Shown here one piece after another: positions 42,976 through 52,403 of a stretch of DNA of 64,000 nucleotides (its first letter is position 1; each line of letters opens with the position of its first letter). The position numbers were made by a program, and so were the translations under genes. Source of the DNA: Candidatus Levyibacteriota bacterium (GTDB lineage: Bacteria > Patescibacteria > Microgenomatia > Levybacterales > UBA12049); NCBI GenBank assembly GCA_029260965.1, contig JAJDCG010000001.1, positions 372,001 through 436,000 of the forward strand, given 5' to 3'. The notes beneath the pieces are model-generated. The model ran no database searches. It saw nothing but the letters and a program-made list of their open reading frames with translations, and was not told the DNA's origin.

Positions 42976-42984
42976 TGGTAGAAT
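42976..42984 (+). promoter_or_regulatory. Extended -10 restarting the glycan locus
   Basis: TGGTAGAAT, ending exactly 6 nt before the ATG at 42991. It is divergent from the DUF5652 promoter and marks a second transcription unit of the locus. Confidence 0.5.
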
Positions 42985-42990
42985 TAAATT

Positions 42991-44049
42991 ATGAGGGTTG
43001 GAATATATAGTCCTTATCTTGAAACACTCGGGGGCGGGGAAAAGTATGCACTAGATATAGCAGACATGCTCCAAAATAAAGCTAGAGTAGATGTATTCTG
43101 GGATGATAAAGAAATTCTGTCATTGGCTGAAAAGAAATTTGGATTTCATTTAGTAAATGTTAGAACTACCAGTAATATTTTTGACCCTTCGATTTCTTTG
43201 TTGAAAAAAATTTCTAAAATGAGAAAATATGATTTGATTTTTTTCTTTAGCGACGGGAGTATACCAGTTCTTACTGCCAAAAAAAACATCCTTGTTTTAC
43301 AATTTCCAGTTAATTGGGCAAAAACTAAAAGTTTGGTAAATCAGTTAAAGCTTTTCAATATTCATAGCATCCTCTGTTATAGCTTCTTTGTTAAAAAACA
43401 TCTTGAGAAATTATTTAATAAAAAGATTTACGTATTACCTCCTGCTGTAAGTCCCATTGATAGTATTGGAGTAGAAAAAGAAAATATTATTCTCACTGTC
43501 GGGCGCTTCACTCGTGGTATGAATACAAAAAAACAAGGTTTATTGGTTGATATTTTCAAAAACATGGTTGATAGCGGACTTAAAGGATGGAAATTTGTTG
43601 CAGTAGGATCCTATTTACCTGACGATTTAGCTTTTGTTGAGGATTTGATTGAAGGATCTGTTAACTATCCGATTGAAATAAAAGCAAATGCTTCATATAA
43701 AGAGCTTCAAAGTATGTATAAAAAATCAAAAATATATTGGCATGGTGCTGGGTTTGGTGAGGATCTCGAGCGGCATCCTGAGCTGGCCGAGCATTTCGGT
43801 ATTACAACTGTTGAGGCAATGAGTGCAGGATGTATCCCGCTTGTTTTCAGAGGCGGGGGTCAAAAAGAAATAGTAGGTGATGGAATCAACGGATACGCAT
43901 GGGAAACAGAGGGGGAATTAATTGAAAAAACCCAAAAAGTCATAAATGATGAGGTTTTGATAAATGAGATAGTAGAAAAGTCAAAAAAAAGATCTATAGA
44001 TTTTGCGCCAGGTAAATTTAGAAAAAAATTACAAGAAATTATCCTATGA
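42991..44049 (+). CDS. GT4-family glycosyltransferase
   Basis: 352 residues, GT-B fold. N-terminal Rossmann part starts MRVGIYSPYLETLGGGEKYALD with the glycine-rich acceptor loop typical of GT4; the C-terminal part has ILTVGRFTRG (about 170), then HGAGFGEDLERHPELAEHFG and TTVEAMSAGCIPLVF with the Glu that contacts the donor (about 270). The pattern recalls ALG11-like mannosyltransferases. It overlaps the YfhO-like gene by 4 nt. Confidence 0.88.
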   Translation: MRVGIYSPYLETLGGGEKYALDIADMLQNKARVDVFWDDKEILSLAEKKFGFHLVNVRTTSNIFDPSISLLKKISKMRKYDLIFFFSDGSIPVLTAKKNILVLQFPVNWAKTKSLVNQLKLFNIHSILCYSFFVKKHLEKLFNKKIYVLPPAVSPIDSIGVEKENIILTVGRFTRGMNTKKQGLLVDIFKNMVDSGLKGWKFVAVGSYLPDDLAFVEDLIEGSVNYPIEIKANASYKELQSMYKKSKIYWHGAGFGEDLERHPELAEHFGITTVEAMSAGCIPLVFRGGGQKEIVGDGINGYAWETEGELIEKTQKVINDEVLINEIVEKSKKRSIDFAPGKFRKKLQEIIL

Positions 44050-46337
44050 AGAAATTTTTACCTTATGTTGCAATTTCTATAATTGTTGCAGTATTATTTT
44101 TTCCAGTTCTTTTTCAGGAAAAGTATCCAGTCCCCGCTGATAGTATTGCAGCACTATATCATCCTTATCGTGATTTTTTTATAGAGGAATTCCCACAGGG
44201 ATATCCATTCAAAAATTTTCTTATTACTGATCCACTCCGTCAACAATATTCCTGGCGAGAAATATCAGTTGATGCATTTAGAAGTTTTAAGTTGCCTTTG
44301 TGGAACCCTTATAATGGTACTGGTGAGCCACTGCTTGCCAATATTCAGGCAGGGGCATTGTATCCTCTGAATTTATTATTTTTCGTTTTTCCATTTCAGA
44401 TCTCATGGTCAATTCTCATAATGCTGCAGCCTTTATTGGCTGGCATATTTCTTTATTTATATCTGGTAAACTTAAAGCTCTCCCCAAAAGCATCACTTAT
44501 CGGATCAATCGCATTTGCATTTTCTGGGTTCAACACAACTTGGCTTGAGTGGGGGACAATAGTCCATACGGGATTATGGTTGCCAATTATTCTTTTGTCT
44601 ATTGACAAGCTAATTTTGTGTACTGATAGGAAGGCATCAAGCATTAAAGATAAGAGCATGTGGTTTTGGGGCATCATTCTTGTATTTTCTTTTTCTTCTT
44701 CACTTTTTGCAGGACATCTCCAAACATTTTTCTATCTCTTTGTTTTTGCTCAGATTTACTTTCTAGCACGTTGGATTACAAAAGGTAAAAATAAAAAAAT
44801 GTTTATTACATATATAATGCTTAATACTTTTTTTTTAATACTCACCTCTGTTCAGTGGATTCCGACACTTATACTTATATTAAATTCGGCAAGAGGTATT
44901 GATCAGCTTTGGCAAAAAGAAGGGTGGTTTTTGCCTTTTGAACACTTGGTCCAATTTGTGGCACCTGATTTTTTTGGTAATCCGAGCACCCAAAATTATT
45001 GGGGAACATGGAACTATGGAGAGTTGACAGGGTACATAGGGCTATTGCCACTGTTGTTGGCGTTTGTTGCTATTTTTTGCAGGAGAGATAAAAAAACTTT
45101 ATTTTTTGGTGGCGCTGTTTTGGTATCTTTTATTATGGCAATACCCAATTTTATTTCTAAAATACCCTTTGTCTATCAGATTCCATTTATATCAACAGCA
45201 CAGCCGACACGGCTTATATTTGTGATAGGTTTTTCACTTAGTGTACTTGCTGCTCTCGGATTTGATTATTTTGAAAAAAGAAAAAAATCTGTATTTTTGC
45301 CATTCTTATTCTTATTTATTATTTTTATCTTTCTTTGGATAATCGCTTTAGGAGGGTTATCGTATTTTGACATAAGTCAGGAGAGCTTAAATATTATTAA
45401 AAGCAATTTAAGACTTCCCTCGTTACTTTTATTAGCATCAGTGGTGCTTGTGGGCTCATATTCTCTTTTTACAAAAAACAAAAAGATAATTGCTCTGGTT
45501 TATGTCGGTCTGTTTCTACTTATTTCGTTTGATCTGTTAAGATTTTCATCAAAATTTAATTCATTTTCAGAAAAAAGACTTTTGTTTCCAGAGACTAAGA
45601 CAGTTAAATTTTTGCAAGAAAAATCCAGAGATTACCCATGGCGTTTTTTAGCAGTTGATTATGTTGAAAATCAAAAAAGAATTTTTGCGCCCAACTTATC
45701 AAGCCATCACGGACTTTACACCCTTGATACTTACAATCCCCTTATTCTCAGACGTTATCAGGAATTTGCTGCAGTATCTGAGTGGGGCTTCACAGATATC
45801 CCTGATTTTTCATTTAACAGAAGCATAATGCTCAATAATTATGAATCTCCTCTTATTGATTTTATGGGAGTAAAATATATAGCATCAATTATTGATATTG
45901 ATTCCGAGTCACTAAAATTCTTGTTTAGTGAAGGCGAGACAAGAGTCTATGAAAATCTGGAAGTATATGATCGTGCGTTTATGGTTTATGATTTTGTAGT
46001 ATTGAGTGATAAAAAAGAGCTTGCAAAAAAAATCTATGATCCCACGACAAACCTTGGCATTACTGCTGTTGTGGAGGAGGCCCTACCAGTTGGTATCGAG
46101 AATGTTGGTGAGACAATGTCTGCTGTTGAAATCGTTGATTATCAATCAGAAAAAATTGAAATAACTGTTGATACTAAAAATGCGGGCATGCTTGTTCTAA
46201 CGGATGCATATTATCCAACATGGAAAGTTTTTGTTGATGGACAAGAGAAAAAAATTTACAGAGTAGACTATAATTTTAGGGGAGTTATAGTGCCATCGGG
46301 AAAGCATAAAGTGATATTCAGGAATTCCCTGTTATAA
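44046..46337 (+). CDS. YfhO-like GT-C membrane protein
   Basis: 763 residues. The first outer loop has FPVLFQEKYPVPADSIAALYHP (a probable catalytic Asp), followed by LPLWNPYNGTGEPLLANIQAGALYPLN, the YfhO-family mark. About twelve membrane helices lead to an outer beta-rich domain (about 520-763) with YYPTWKVFVDGQEKKIYRVD near the end. In Firmicutes YfhO adds sugars from C55-phosphate donors made by CsbB-type GT2s to lipoteichoic acid; the DPM-like GT2s here could play the CsbB role. It lies in the second unit of the locus. Confidence 0.85.
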   Translation: MKKFLPYVAISIIVAVLFFPVLFQEKYPVPADSIAALYHPYRDFFIEEFPQGYPFKNFLITDPLRQQYSWREISVDAFRSFKLPLWNPYNGTGEPLLANIQAGALYPLNLLFFVFPFQISWSILIMLQPLLAGIFLYLYLVNLKLSPKASLIGSIAFAFSGFNTTWLEWGTIVHTGLWLPIILLSIDKLILCTDRKASSIKDKSMWFWGIILVFSFSSSLFAGHLQTFFYLFVFAQIYFLARWITKGKNKKMFITYIMLNTFFLILTSVQWIPTLILILNSARGIDQLWQKEGWFLPFEHLVQFVAPDFFGNPSTQNYWGTWNYGELTGYIGLLPLLLAFVAIFCRRDKKTLFFGGAVLVSFIMAIPNFISKIPFVYQIPFISTAQPTRLIFVIGFSLSVLAALGFDYFEKRKKSVFLPFLFLFIIFIFLWIIALGGLSYFDISQESLNIIKSNLRLPSLLLLASVVLVGSYSLFTKNKKIIALVYVGLFLLISFDLLRFSSKFNSFSEKRLLFPETKTVKFLQEKSRDYPWRFLAVDYVENQKRIFAPNLSSHHGLYTLDTYNPLILRRYQEFAAVSEWGFTDIPDFSFNRSIMLNNYESPLIDFMGVKYIASIIDIDSESLKFLFSEGETRVYENLEVYDRAFMVYDFVVLSDKKELAKKIYDPTTNLGITAVVEEALPVGIENVGETMSAVEIVDYQSEKIEITVDTKNAGMLVLTDAYYPTWKVFVDGQEKKIYRVDYNFRGVIVPSGKHKVIFRNSLL

Positions 46338-46349
46338 TTATTAGAGCAT

Positions 46350-47303
46350 ATGAATATAAGTATTATTATACCCAACTACAATGGGGAGGAATTGTTGAAA
46401 AAAAATCTACCAAAAGTACTCAGTGCAGCAAGGAATTATAAAAATGGAAGTGTTGAAATAATAATTCCCGATGACCCATCAACAGATGATTCTGCAAAGA
46501 TAATAGATAATTTTATAAAAAATATAAAAGATAAAAATGTAAAAGGAATGACTATTAAAAATTCCAATAAAAGTCATGCAGGATTTTCTCATAATGTTAA
46601 CCGAGGCGTGATTCATTCAACTGGAGAAATAATAATATTATTGAATACCGATGTGGCTCCTAGAGAAGATTTTCTTGATCCACTGATTTCTCATTTTGAG
46701 GATGAGAGTGTTTTTGCTGTCGGATGCATGGATGAAAGTGTAGAAAATGGGAAAACTGTGCTGAAGGGACGAGGGATTGGGAAATTCGAAAGAGGATTCC
46801 TTATTCACAGTAAGGGTGGGATTCATAAAGTAAATACGCTTTGGGTTTCAGGTGGGAGTGGTGCATTTAGGAGAGCAACATGGGACAAGTTGGGTGGGCT
46901 AGATACTTTGTATGACCCTTTTTATTGGGAAGACATTGATATATCATATCGTGCTCTTAAATCAGGATTCAAAGTTTTTTTTGAGCCAAGAAGTGTAGTC
47001 AGGCATGAGCACGAAAAAGGTATAGTCAAAAGGGATTATGAGGAGTCATACGTTAAAAGAATTGCCTATAGGAATCAGTTTATTTTTGTTTGGAAAAATA
47101 TAACAGATCGAAAAATGATCAACTCTCATTTTTTGCATCTTCCCTATCATTTGTTAAAATCAATAAAAGATCTGGATTTTGCTTTTTGGTCAGGATTTTT
47201 TATGGCATTATCTGAAATAAAAAAGATAGAAAACCAGCGACGTGAAATAAAAAAATTATTTGTTAGAACAGATAGTTCTATTCTCAGGGATTACAAAGAT
47301 TGA
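46350..47303 (+). CDS. GT2 glycosyltransferase
   Basis: 317 residues. ISIIIPNYNGEELLKKNLP and IPDDPSTDDS form the nucleotide site (with DDPS where DNGS is usual), LLNTDVAPRE is the metal site (about 94), and FYWEDIDISYRALKSGF (about 192-208) is the catalytic ED region. The C-terminal 70 residues are basic, with aromatic residues that may touch the membrane. It lies 12 nt after the YfhO-like gene. Confidence 0.87.
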   Translation: MNISIIIPNYNGEELLKKNLPKVLSAARNYKNGSVEIIIPDDPSTDDSAKIIDNFIKNIKDKNVKGMTIKNSNKSHAGFSHNVNRGVIHSTGEIIILLNTDVAPREDFLDPLISHFEDESVFAVGCMDESVENGKTVLKGRGIGKFERGFLIHSKGGIHKVNTLWVSGGSGAFRRATWDKLGGLDTLYDPFYWEDIDISYRALKSGFKVFFEPRSVVRHEHEKGIVKRDYEESYVKRIAYRNQFIFVWKNITDRKMINSHFLHLPYHLLKSIKDLDFAFWSGFFMALSEIKKIENQRREIKKLFVRTDSSILRDYKD

Positions 47304-47310
47304 TTAATAA

Positions 47311-48969
47311 ATGATTAGACAGTTATCAAAAATAAACATTCTCTTATTATTCATAATAATTATTGCTTCATATCTCCGCTTTTTTCAGCTTGATATAAAT
47401 CCTCCCTCTCTTACATGGGATGAGGCAGCATGGGGGTACAATGCATACTCACTCGGTATTGATGGGCGTGATGAATTCGGGCGCTTTTTGCCCATAGATT
47501 ATCTAGAGTCGTTTGGAGATTTCAAGCCACCTATGTATGCGTATTTGGCAGTTCCGGCAGTAAAAATTTTTGGACTAAATGAATTTGCAACTCGTTTTCC
47601 ATCAGCTTTTTTTGGCGTGCTTACGGTTTTCTTGACCTATTTTTTAGTAAAAAAGATTTTTCCTGGTCGTGAGTCTATTGCACTGTTTGCTACATTTTTA
47701 CTTAGTATCTCACCTTGGCACATACTTCTTTCACGAGCAGCATTTGAAGCGAATGTGGCAACCTTTTTTATAGTGTTGGGTGTTTTTACTTTTATCAAAG
47801 GAGTCAGGGAAAAGCCATGGCTTCTTATTTTGTCAGCGATTTCTTTTGTTTTTTCAATTTATACTTTTAATACAGCTCGTGTAGTTGCACCGCTTTTGGT
47901 TTTGGTTTTGACAGTCGGATACAGGAGGAGGCTCTGGGATATTAAAAAGGAGTTTATCTCAGCAGGTGTTGTAGGTTTTTTGATTCTCTTACCCATTATT
48001 CCCTTTCTCCTTTCTCCCCAGGCAAGTCTTAGATTCAAAGAAGTAAATATTTTTTCTGATCTGAGTGTTATTGAGCGTTCTAATCAGGAGGTATTAAATG
48101 ACAATAGTCTTTTTTATTCAAAAATAATTCACAATAGAAGGTTTTATTACGGAATAGAAGTTCTTAAACATTATTTTGATAATCTATCATTTGATTTTCT
48201 TTTTATATCAGGCGACGAGAATCCTAAATTTTCAACAAAAAACACAGGACAAATGTATTTATGGGAATTACCCTTTTTTATAGCTGGATTGCTTTTTCTT
48301 TTTAGAAAGCGTGAAGGGAGTTGGTGGATCGTTCCCTGGTGGCTTTTGGTGGGATTAATTCCTGCGTCTTTGGCGCGCGAGACACCTCATGCACTCAGAA
48401 CGGAGATTGTTCTTCCGGTTTTTCAAATTTTGTCTGCAATAGGTGTTTTTACATTCTTGAATTTTTTGAATAATAAAAAAAGTTTTTCTACGAAGCTTGT
48501 TAACTCAATTATTTTGATTATGTCAGTATTGCTTTTTATAAATGTATCTTATTTTCTACATGGATATTTTTTCCATTATCCTCGTGAGACATCAAGAGAA
48601 TGGCAATGTGGATATGAGGAGTCAATTGCTTACGTAAATGCTGTTTCAGGTCTTTATGATGAAGTAAGGGTTACTCGGCAATTTGGACGACCTTATATTT
48701 ATTATTTATTCTATCTGAAATATGATCCTAGAAATTTTAGACGAGAAGCAGTGATTGATAGGGATGTTTTTGGTTTCGTAAAAATAAAAAGTTTTGATAA
48801 ATATTATTTTGGTGATTCAGAAATAAATGTAGAGCCAGGTGATGATAAAAAAGTATTGGTGATAGAAACGCCAGAAAGGATACCAGAAAACAATATCAAA
48901 AAGCTTGAGGAGTTCAAACTGTTAAACGGCGATGGGGCATTTGATGCATATACATGGAGTAACTTATGA
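47311..48969 (+). CDS. GT39/PMT-like GT-C glycosyltransferase
   Basis: 552 residues. It carries the locus-wide signature: RFFQLDINPPSLTWDEAAWG, then a GYNAYSLG-like block and ESFGDFKPPMYAYLAVPAVK, then FATRFPSAFFGVLTV, and SPWHILLSRAAFEANVA (about 134-150). The Asp-Glu pair in TWDEAAW is the likely catalytic centre. The outer C-terminal domain has PYIYYLFYLKYDP. It overlaps the next paralogue by 4 nt and is probably a tandem duplicate of it. Confidence 0.88.
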   Translation: MIRQLSKINILLLFIIIIASYLRFFQLDINPPSLTWDEAAWGYNAYSLGIDGRDEFGRFLPIDYLESFGDFKPPMYAYLAVPAVKIFGLNEFATRFPSAFFGVLTVFLTYFLVKKIFPGRESIALFATFLLSISPWHILLSRAAFEANVATFFIVLGVFTFIKGVREKPWLLILSAISFVFSIYTFNTARVVAPLLVLVLTVGYRRRLWDIKKEFISAGVVGFLILLPIIPFLLSPQASLRFKEVNIFSDLSVIERSNQEVLNDNSLFYSKIIHNRRFYYGIEVLKHYFDNLSFDFLFISGDENPKFSTKNTGQMYLWELPFFIAGLLFLFRKREGSWWIVPWWLLVGLIPASLARETPHALRTEIVLPVFQILSAIGVFTFLNFLNNKKSFSTKLVNSIILIMSVLLFINVSYFLHGYFFHYPRETSREWQCGYEESIAYVNAVSGLYDEVRVTRQFGRPYIYYLFYLKYDPRNFRREAVIDRDVFGFVKIKSFDKYYFGDSEINVEPGDDKKVLVIETPERIPENNIKKLEEFKLLNGDGAFDAYTWSNL

Positions 48970-50654
48970 AAAAAAACTTATTTCTTTTTTTAATAATTTT
49001 TTTAGCAACTTTGTTGCGATTTTATAATTTGGGAAGCACACCTGTATCGCTTGACTGGGATGAAGCAGCTCTGGGTTATAATGCATACTCAATAGCTGAG
49101 ACTGGCAGGGATGAGTATGGAGAATTTATGCCAGTAGTTTTAAAATCTTTTGGCGATTATAAACCAGCGCTTTATGCTTATCTTTCAGTTCCTGCAGTTA
49201 AAATATTTGGTTTAACTCCTTTTGCCGTACGAACGCCTTCTGCTTTATTTGGTGTTCTGACTGTTCTAGCGACTTATTTTTTAACAAAGGAGCTCTTTAT
49301 CGGTACGAGATCTTCTAAGCTAAAAAAGCTTATTGATCCTGAGTCTATTGCGCTTCTTGCTTCTTTTCTTCTCGCAATAAGCCCATGGCATATTCAGTTT
49401 TCGCGCACTGGTTTTGAGGCAAACGTGGCTCTTGCTCTTAATATATTTACAGCTCTCTTTTTTCTAAAGGGTCTCAAGAAACCATATTTTCTCATTGTCT
49501 CAGCAGTATTTGCTGCTTTTTCTATTTATTCATATCAAAGTGAGAAGGTTTTTGTCCCGCTTTTTGTTTTAGCGCTTATATTTATTTATAGAAAAAATTT
49601 ATTCAGTTTTCCCAAAAAATATATCACACTGACAGCCGTTGTTGGAATTATTGTTATATTGCCAATGGTCAGTTATATTTTGAAAAATGATCAAGCGCTT
49701 TCTCGCGCGAGGGGATCACTTGTTTTTTCAAATGAAACAAAGCATCTTGAAGAAAATCAGAATAGAATTAGAATTGATAAAGAGAGATCAGATATCGTAG
49801 GTCTTGTTTTTGACAACAGAAGGATTTTGTATGTTAAATCAGCAATTGGCGGATATTTGTCGCATTTTGACATAAATTGGCTTTTTATCTCAGGAGATAG
49901 TGCCAGACATCATGCACCTGGAATGGGAATTATGTATCTGTGGGAGTTACCATTCTTGCTGGTTGGAATATATGTACTTGTTTTTAACAAATTTTTTATT
50001 AAGGAAAATAAAAATGGAACAATATTTATTTTTGCATGGTTATTGATGGCTCCAATCCCTGCGGCATTTACAACAGATGTGCCTCATGCTGTTAGAACGC
50101 TTAATTTTCTACCTACTTTCCAGATTTTTACCGCAGTAGGTTTGTTGATCGGAATCAGCAAAATATTAAGTATTAAATATAAAATATTAAGCATTAGAGT
50201 TTCCTTTCTTTTGCTTTTTGCTTATTGTTTATTTATTATTTTTAACTTTGCTTATTATCTTAACCAATATTTCGTGCAGCAGGATTATTTTTATTCAAAG
50301 TACTGGCAGTATGGTCATAAAGAAACGATCGAATTTGTAGAAAAAGAAGCGGGTAATTACAATAAGGTAGTTGTTAGTAATGAAGATTTTCTAGACCAAT
50401 CATATATATTTTATCTTTTTTATACAAAATATCCACCTCAGAAGTATCAAGAAGAGGTGGAATTACCCGCAAATACAAAGGGCAAAAACCGAGCATTTGG
50501 GATATATGAGCATAGACCAATCAGGTGGGATAAGGAAGATAAAAATGCTGACATTCTATATGTTGGTAGACCAAGAGATGTAAAAAAAGATGCCCGTGTC
50601 CTAAAAATAATTAACTATTTAGATGGGGAAGAGGCAATTATAATTTTTGATTAA
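48966..50654 (+). CDS. GT39/PMT-like GT-C glycosyltransferase
   Basis: 562 residues, tandem paralogue of the preceding gene, with SLDWDEAALGYNAYSIAETG, then KSFGDYKPALYAYLSVPAVK, then PFAVRTPSALFGVLTVL and SPWHIQFSRTGFEANVAL. The outer C-terminal part has YIFYLFYTKYPP. About eleven membrane helices. A loop between helices (about 400-411) is encoded by a 7-nt repeat array (KILSIKYKILSIR). The next gene begins 1 nt after the stop. Confidence 0.88.
   Translation: MKKNLFLFLIIFLATLLRFYNLGSTPVSLDWDEAALGYNAYSIAETGRDEYGEFMPVVLKSFGDYKPALYAYLSVPAVKIFGLTPFAVRTPSALFGVLTVLATYFLTKELFIGTRSSKLKKLIDPESIALLASFLLAISPWHIQFSRTGFEANVALALNIFTALFFLKGLKKPYFLIVSAVFAAFSIYSYQSEKVFVPLFVLALIFIYRKNLFSFPKKYITLTAVVGIIVILPMVSYILKNDQALSRARGSLVFSNETKHLEENQNRIRIDKERSDIVGLVFDNRRILYVKSAIGGYLSHFDINWLFISGDSARHHAPGMGIMYLWELPFLLVGIYVLVFNKFFIKENKNGTIFIFAWLLMAPIPAAFTTDVPHAVRTLNFLPTFQIFTAVGLLIGISKILSIKYKILSIRVSFLLLFAYCLFIIFNFAYYLNQYFVQQDYFYSKYWQYGHKETIEFVEKEAGNYNKVVVSNEDFLDQSYIFYLFYTKYPPQKYQEEVELPANTKGKNRAFGIYEHRPIRWDKEDKNADILYVGRPRDVKKDARVLKIINYLDGEEAIIIFD
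50162..50196 (+). repeat. Heptanucleotide array in a GT39-like gene
   Basis: Five 7-nt units of the form ARYATTA (for example AATATTA, AGTATTA) in strict register. The encoded segment KILSIKYKILSI is itself repetitive (KILSI twice) because three units equal seven codons. Confidence 0.8.
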
Positions 50655-52403
50655 ATGCTAAATATAAAAAAAATACTTAAACAAAATTATTTTTTAATAG
50701 GTCTTATACTTATTATTTCTTCTTTTCATTTTTTATGGCTTGATCGAGTGCCACCTGGAATGTCTCATGATGAGGTTGTGTACTCTTTGAGCAGCAAGAC
50801 TTTCAATTTGCAAGGAACTGATATAACAGGAACTGGTTTTCCAATTGGTTTGTTCAAAACGGAAACAGAAGGAAATATAAGCATCCTTCCTCTTATGCTT
50901 TTATCTCCCGTGCATTTTTTCCTTGAGCAAACTCAACAAAGCGCAAGGTTTCCATACGTTATTTTTATACATTTGAGCGCGTTGGCGATTTTTGTGATCG
51001 CTAAAAATCTCTTTGAAAATGAAAAGATAGGAATTATTGCCTTTTTACTGTTTCTTTTGGCACCCTGGAGTTTTTTCCTTGCTCGTTTTGCTGCTGAACC
51101 ACCGATAGCCTTGGTATTTTATCTCTGGGCAATTGCAACGCTCTTTATGTTTAGGGGTAAAAAACTTTTATTGCCTTTTTTTCTTTTTGTTTTGGCATTT
51201 TTTTCTTACCATGGAGGCAAGGTGCTCTTTCTTCCACTCGTTGTGGCCTGTTTAGGCTATTTTATTTACCAAAACAGATTAAGCAAAAAAGAGGCACTAG
51301 TTTTTTTCTTGGGAACAGTTTTTGTATTTGTCTCGTTTTTTACTACATCACTTAGTCTTCCTGGGGGAATAGTTGGGGAGCGGAAAAATGAGATTTTCTT
51401 TTTAAATCAAGAACTTTTGACAAAAGAAGTTAATGCAAAAAGGAAAATAGTTCTGGAAAATCCTTTTACACCCATATTTGTAAATAAAGCTACAATAGCA
51501 GGAGCTATTTTCTTTCAGAAATATTCGACAGCTTTTTCACCCAGAGTATTATTTTTGGAGGGCGATACTAGACTGGTTTATTCTTTTTTTTATCATGGCC
51601 TTTTATATGTATTTGATGTTATTTTTATTTTGGTAGGGATAGTTTGTTTGTTTTTAAAGCAAAAAAAACCTGTTGTATTTTTCTTGCTTACATTACTACT
51701 GATTGCGCCACTTCCTGCTGCAGTTAATGGGATAGAGAATTCATATATTAACCGTTCCAGTTTTTTGCTCCCCGTTCTTATGATTATATCTGCGTATGGT
51801 GTTTATAATATATTTATTATTGCCACAGAAAAGTTTTCAAAAATTTTGGTGATGGTCGCTTTGATTGCAGGACCAGGCATTTTCGTTTTTAACTTTTTGT
51901 TTTTCTATTTTTTCCAGTATCCTGTTGCTGTTGCGGATTATTATTCACTTGGTGAGAAGACGGCAGCATATTTTATAAAACATTCATGGGATGGAGAACA
52001 GGATATAGAGGTTGTAAAAAACGAGCCCGGCAATCTGTATCTTGAGACTGTTTTCTTTTTTCAAGATGAAAAGATTACAAATACTTTTCTTCAAAATATG
52101 GACGAGTTCAGAAATAATGTCTATAAACTTCCCAGAGTTACATTTGAGGGGGATTGTCCAACAGAATTTGATAAAGAAACAGTATATATTATCCAGGATG
52201 TAAAGGTGTGTGAGCTACCTTTTGCCAAAAGTTATACACTCAAAAGTCCTAGAGATGGTGGGGGTGTTTACACTATTTATAATTCAAGTTTATGTAAAGA
52301 TTATCAGATTCAAAGCTGGCTTAGATATCATTACTCCAAGGATTTTGATATGGAGTCTATGGATACAAGAACATTTTGTGAGAGGTGGGTGTCTGGCGTA
52401 TGA
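50655..52403 (+). CDS. GT39/PMT-like GT-C glycosyltransferase
   Basis: 582 residues, a more distant member of the group: VPPGMSHDEVVYSLSSKTF holds the Asp-Glu pair (about residue 39), and APWSFFLARFAAEPPIAL replaces the SPWHI...FEANVA segment of its neighbours. The long C-terminal outer domain holds four Cys in its last 120 residues (DCPTE, VCELP, SLCKDY, TFCERW), which could form two disulphides; the other paralogues lack them. Overlaps the following gene by 4 nt. Confidence 0.85.
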   Translation: MLNIKKILKQNYFLIGLILIISSFHFLWLDRVPPGMSHDEVVYSLSSKTFNLQGTDITGTGFPIGLFKTETEGNISILPLMLLSPVHFFLEQTQQSARFPYVIFIHLSALAIFVIAKNLFENEKIGIIAFLLFLLAPWSFFLARFAAEPPIALVFYLWAIATLFMFRGKKLLLPFFLFVLAFFSYHGGKVLFLPLVVACLGYFIYQNRLSKKEALVFFLGTVFVFVSFFTTSLSLPGGIVGERKNEIFFLNQELLTKEVNAKRKIVLENPFTPIFVNKATIAGAIFFQKYSTAFSPRVLFLEGDTRLVYSFFYHGLLYVFDVIFILVGIVCLFLKQKKPVVFFLLTLLLIAPLPAAVNGIENSYINRSSFLLPVLMIISAYGVYNIFIIATEKFSKILVMVALIAGPGIFVFNFLFFYFFQYPVAVADYYSLGEKTAAYFIKHSWDGEQDIEVVKNEPGNLYLETVFFFQDEKITNTFLQNMDEFRNNVYKLPRVTFEGDCPTEFDKETVYIIQDVKVCELPFAKSYTLKSPRDGGGVYTIYNSSLCKDYQIQSWLRYHYSKDFDMESMDTRTFCERWVSGV

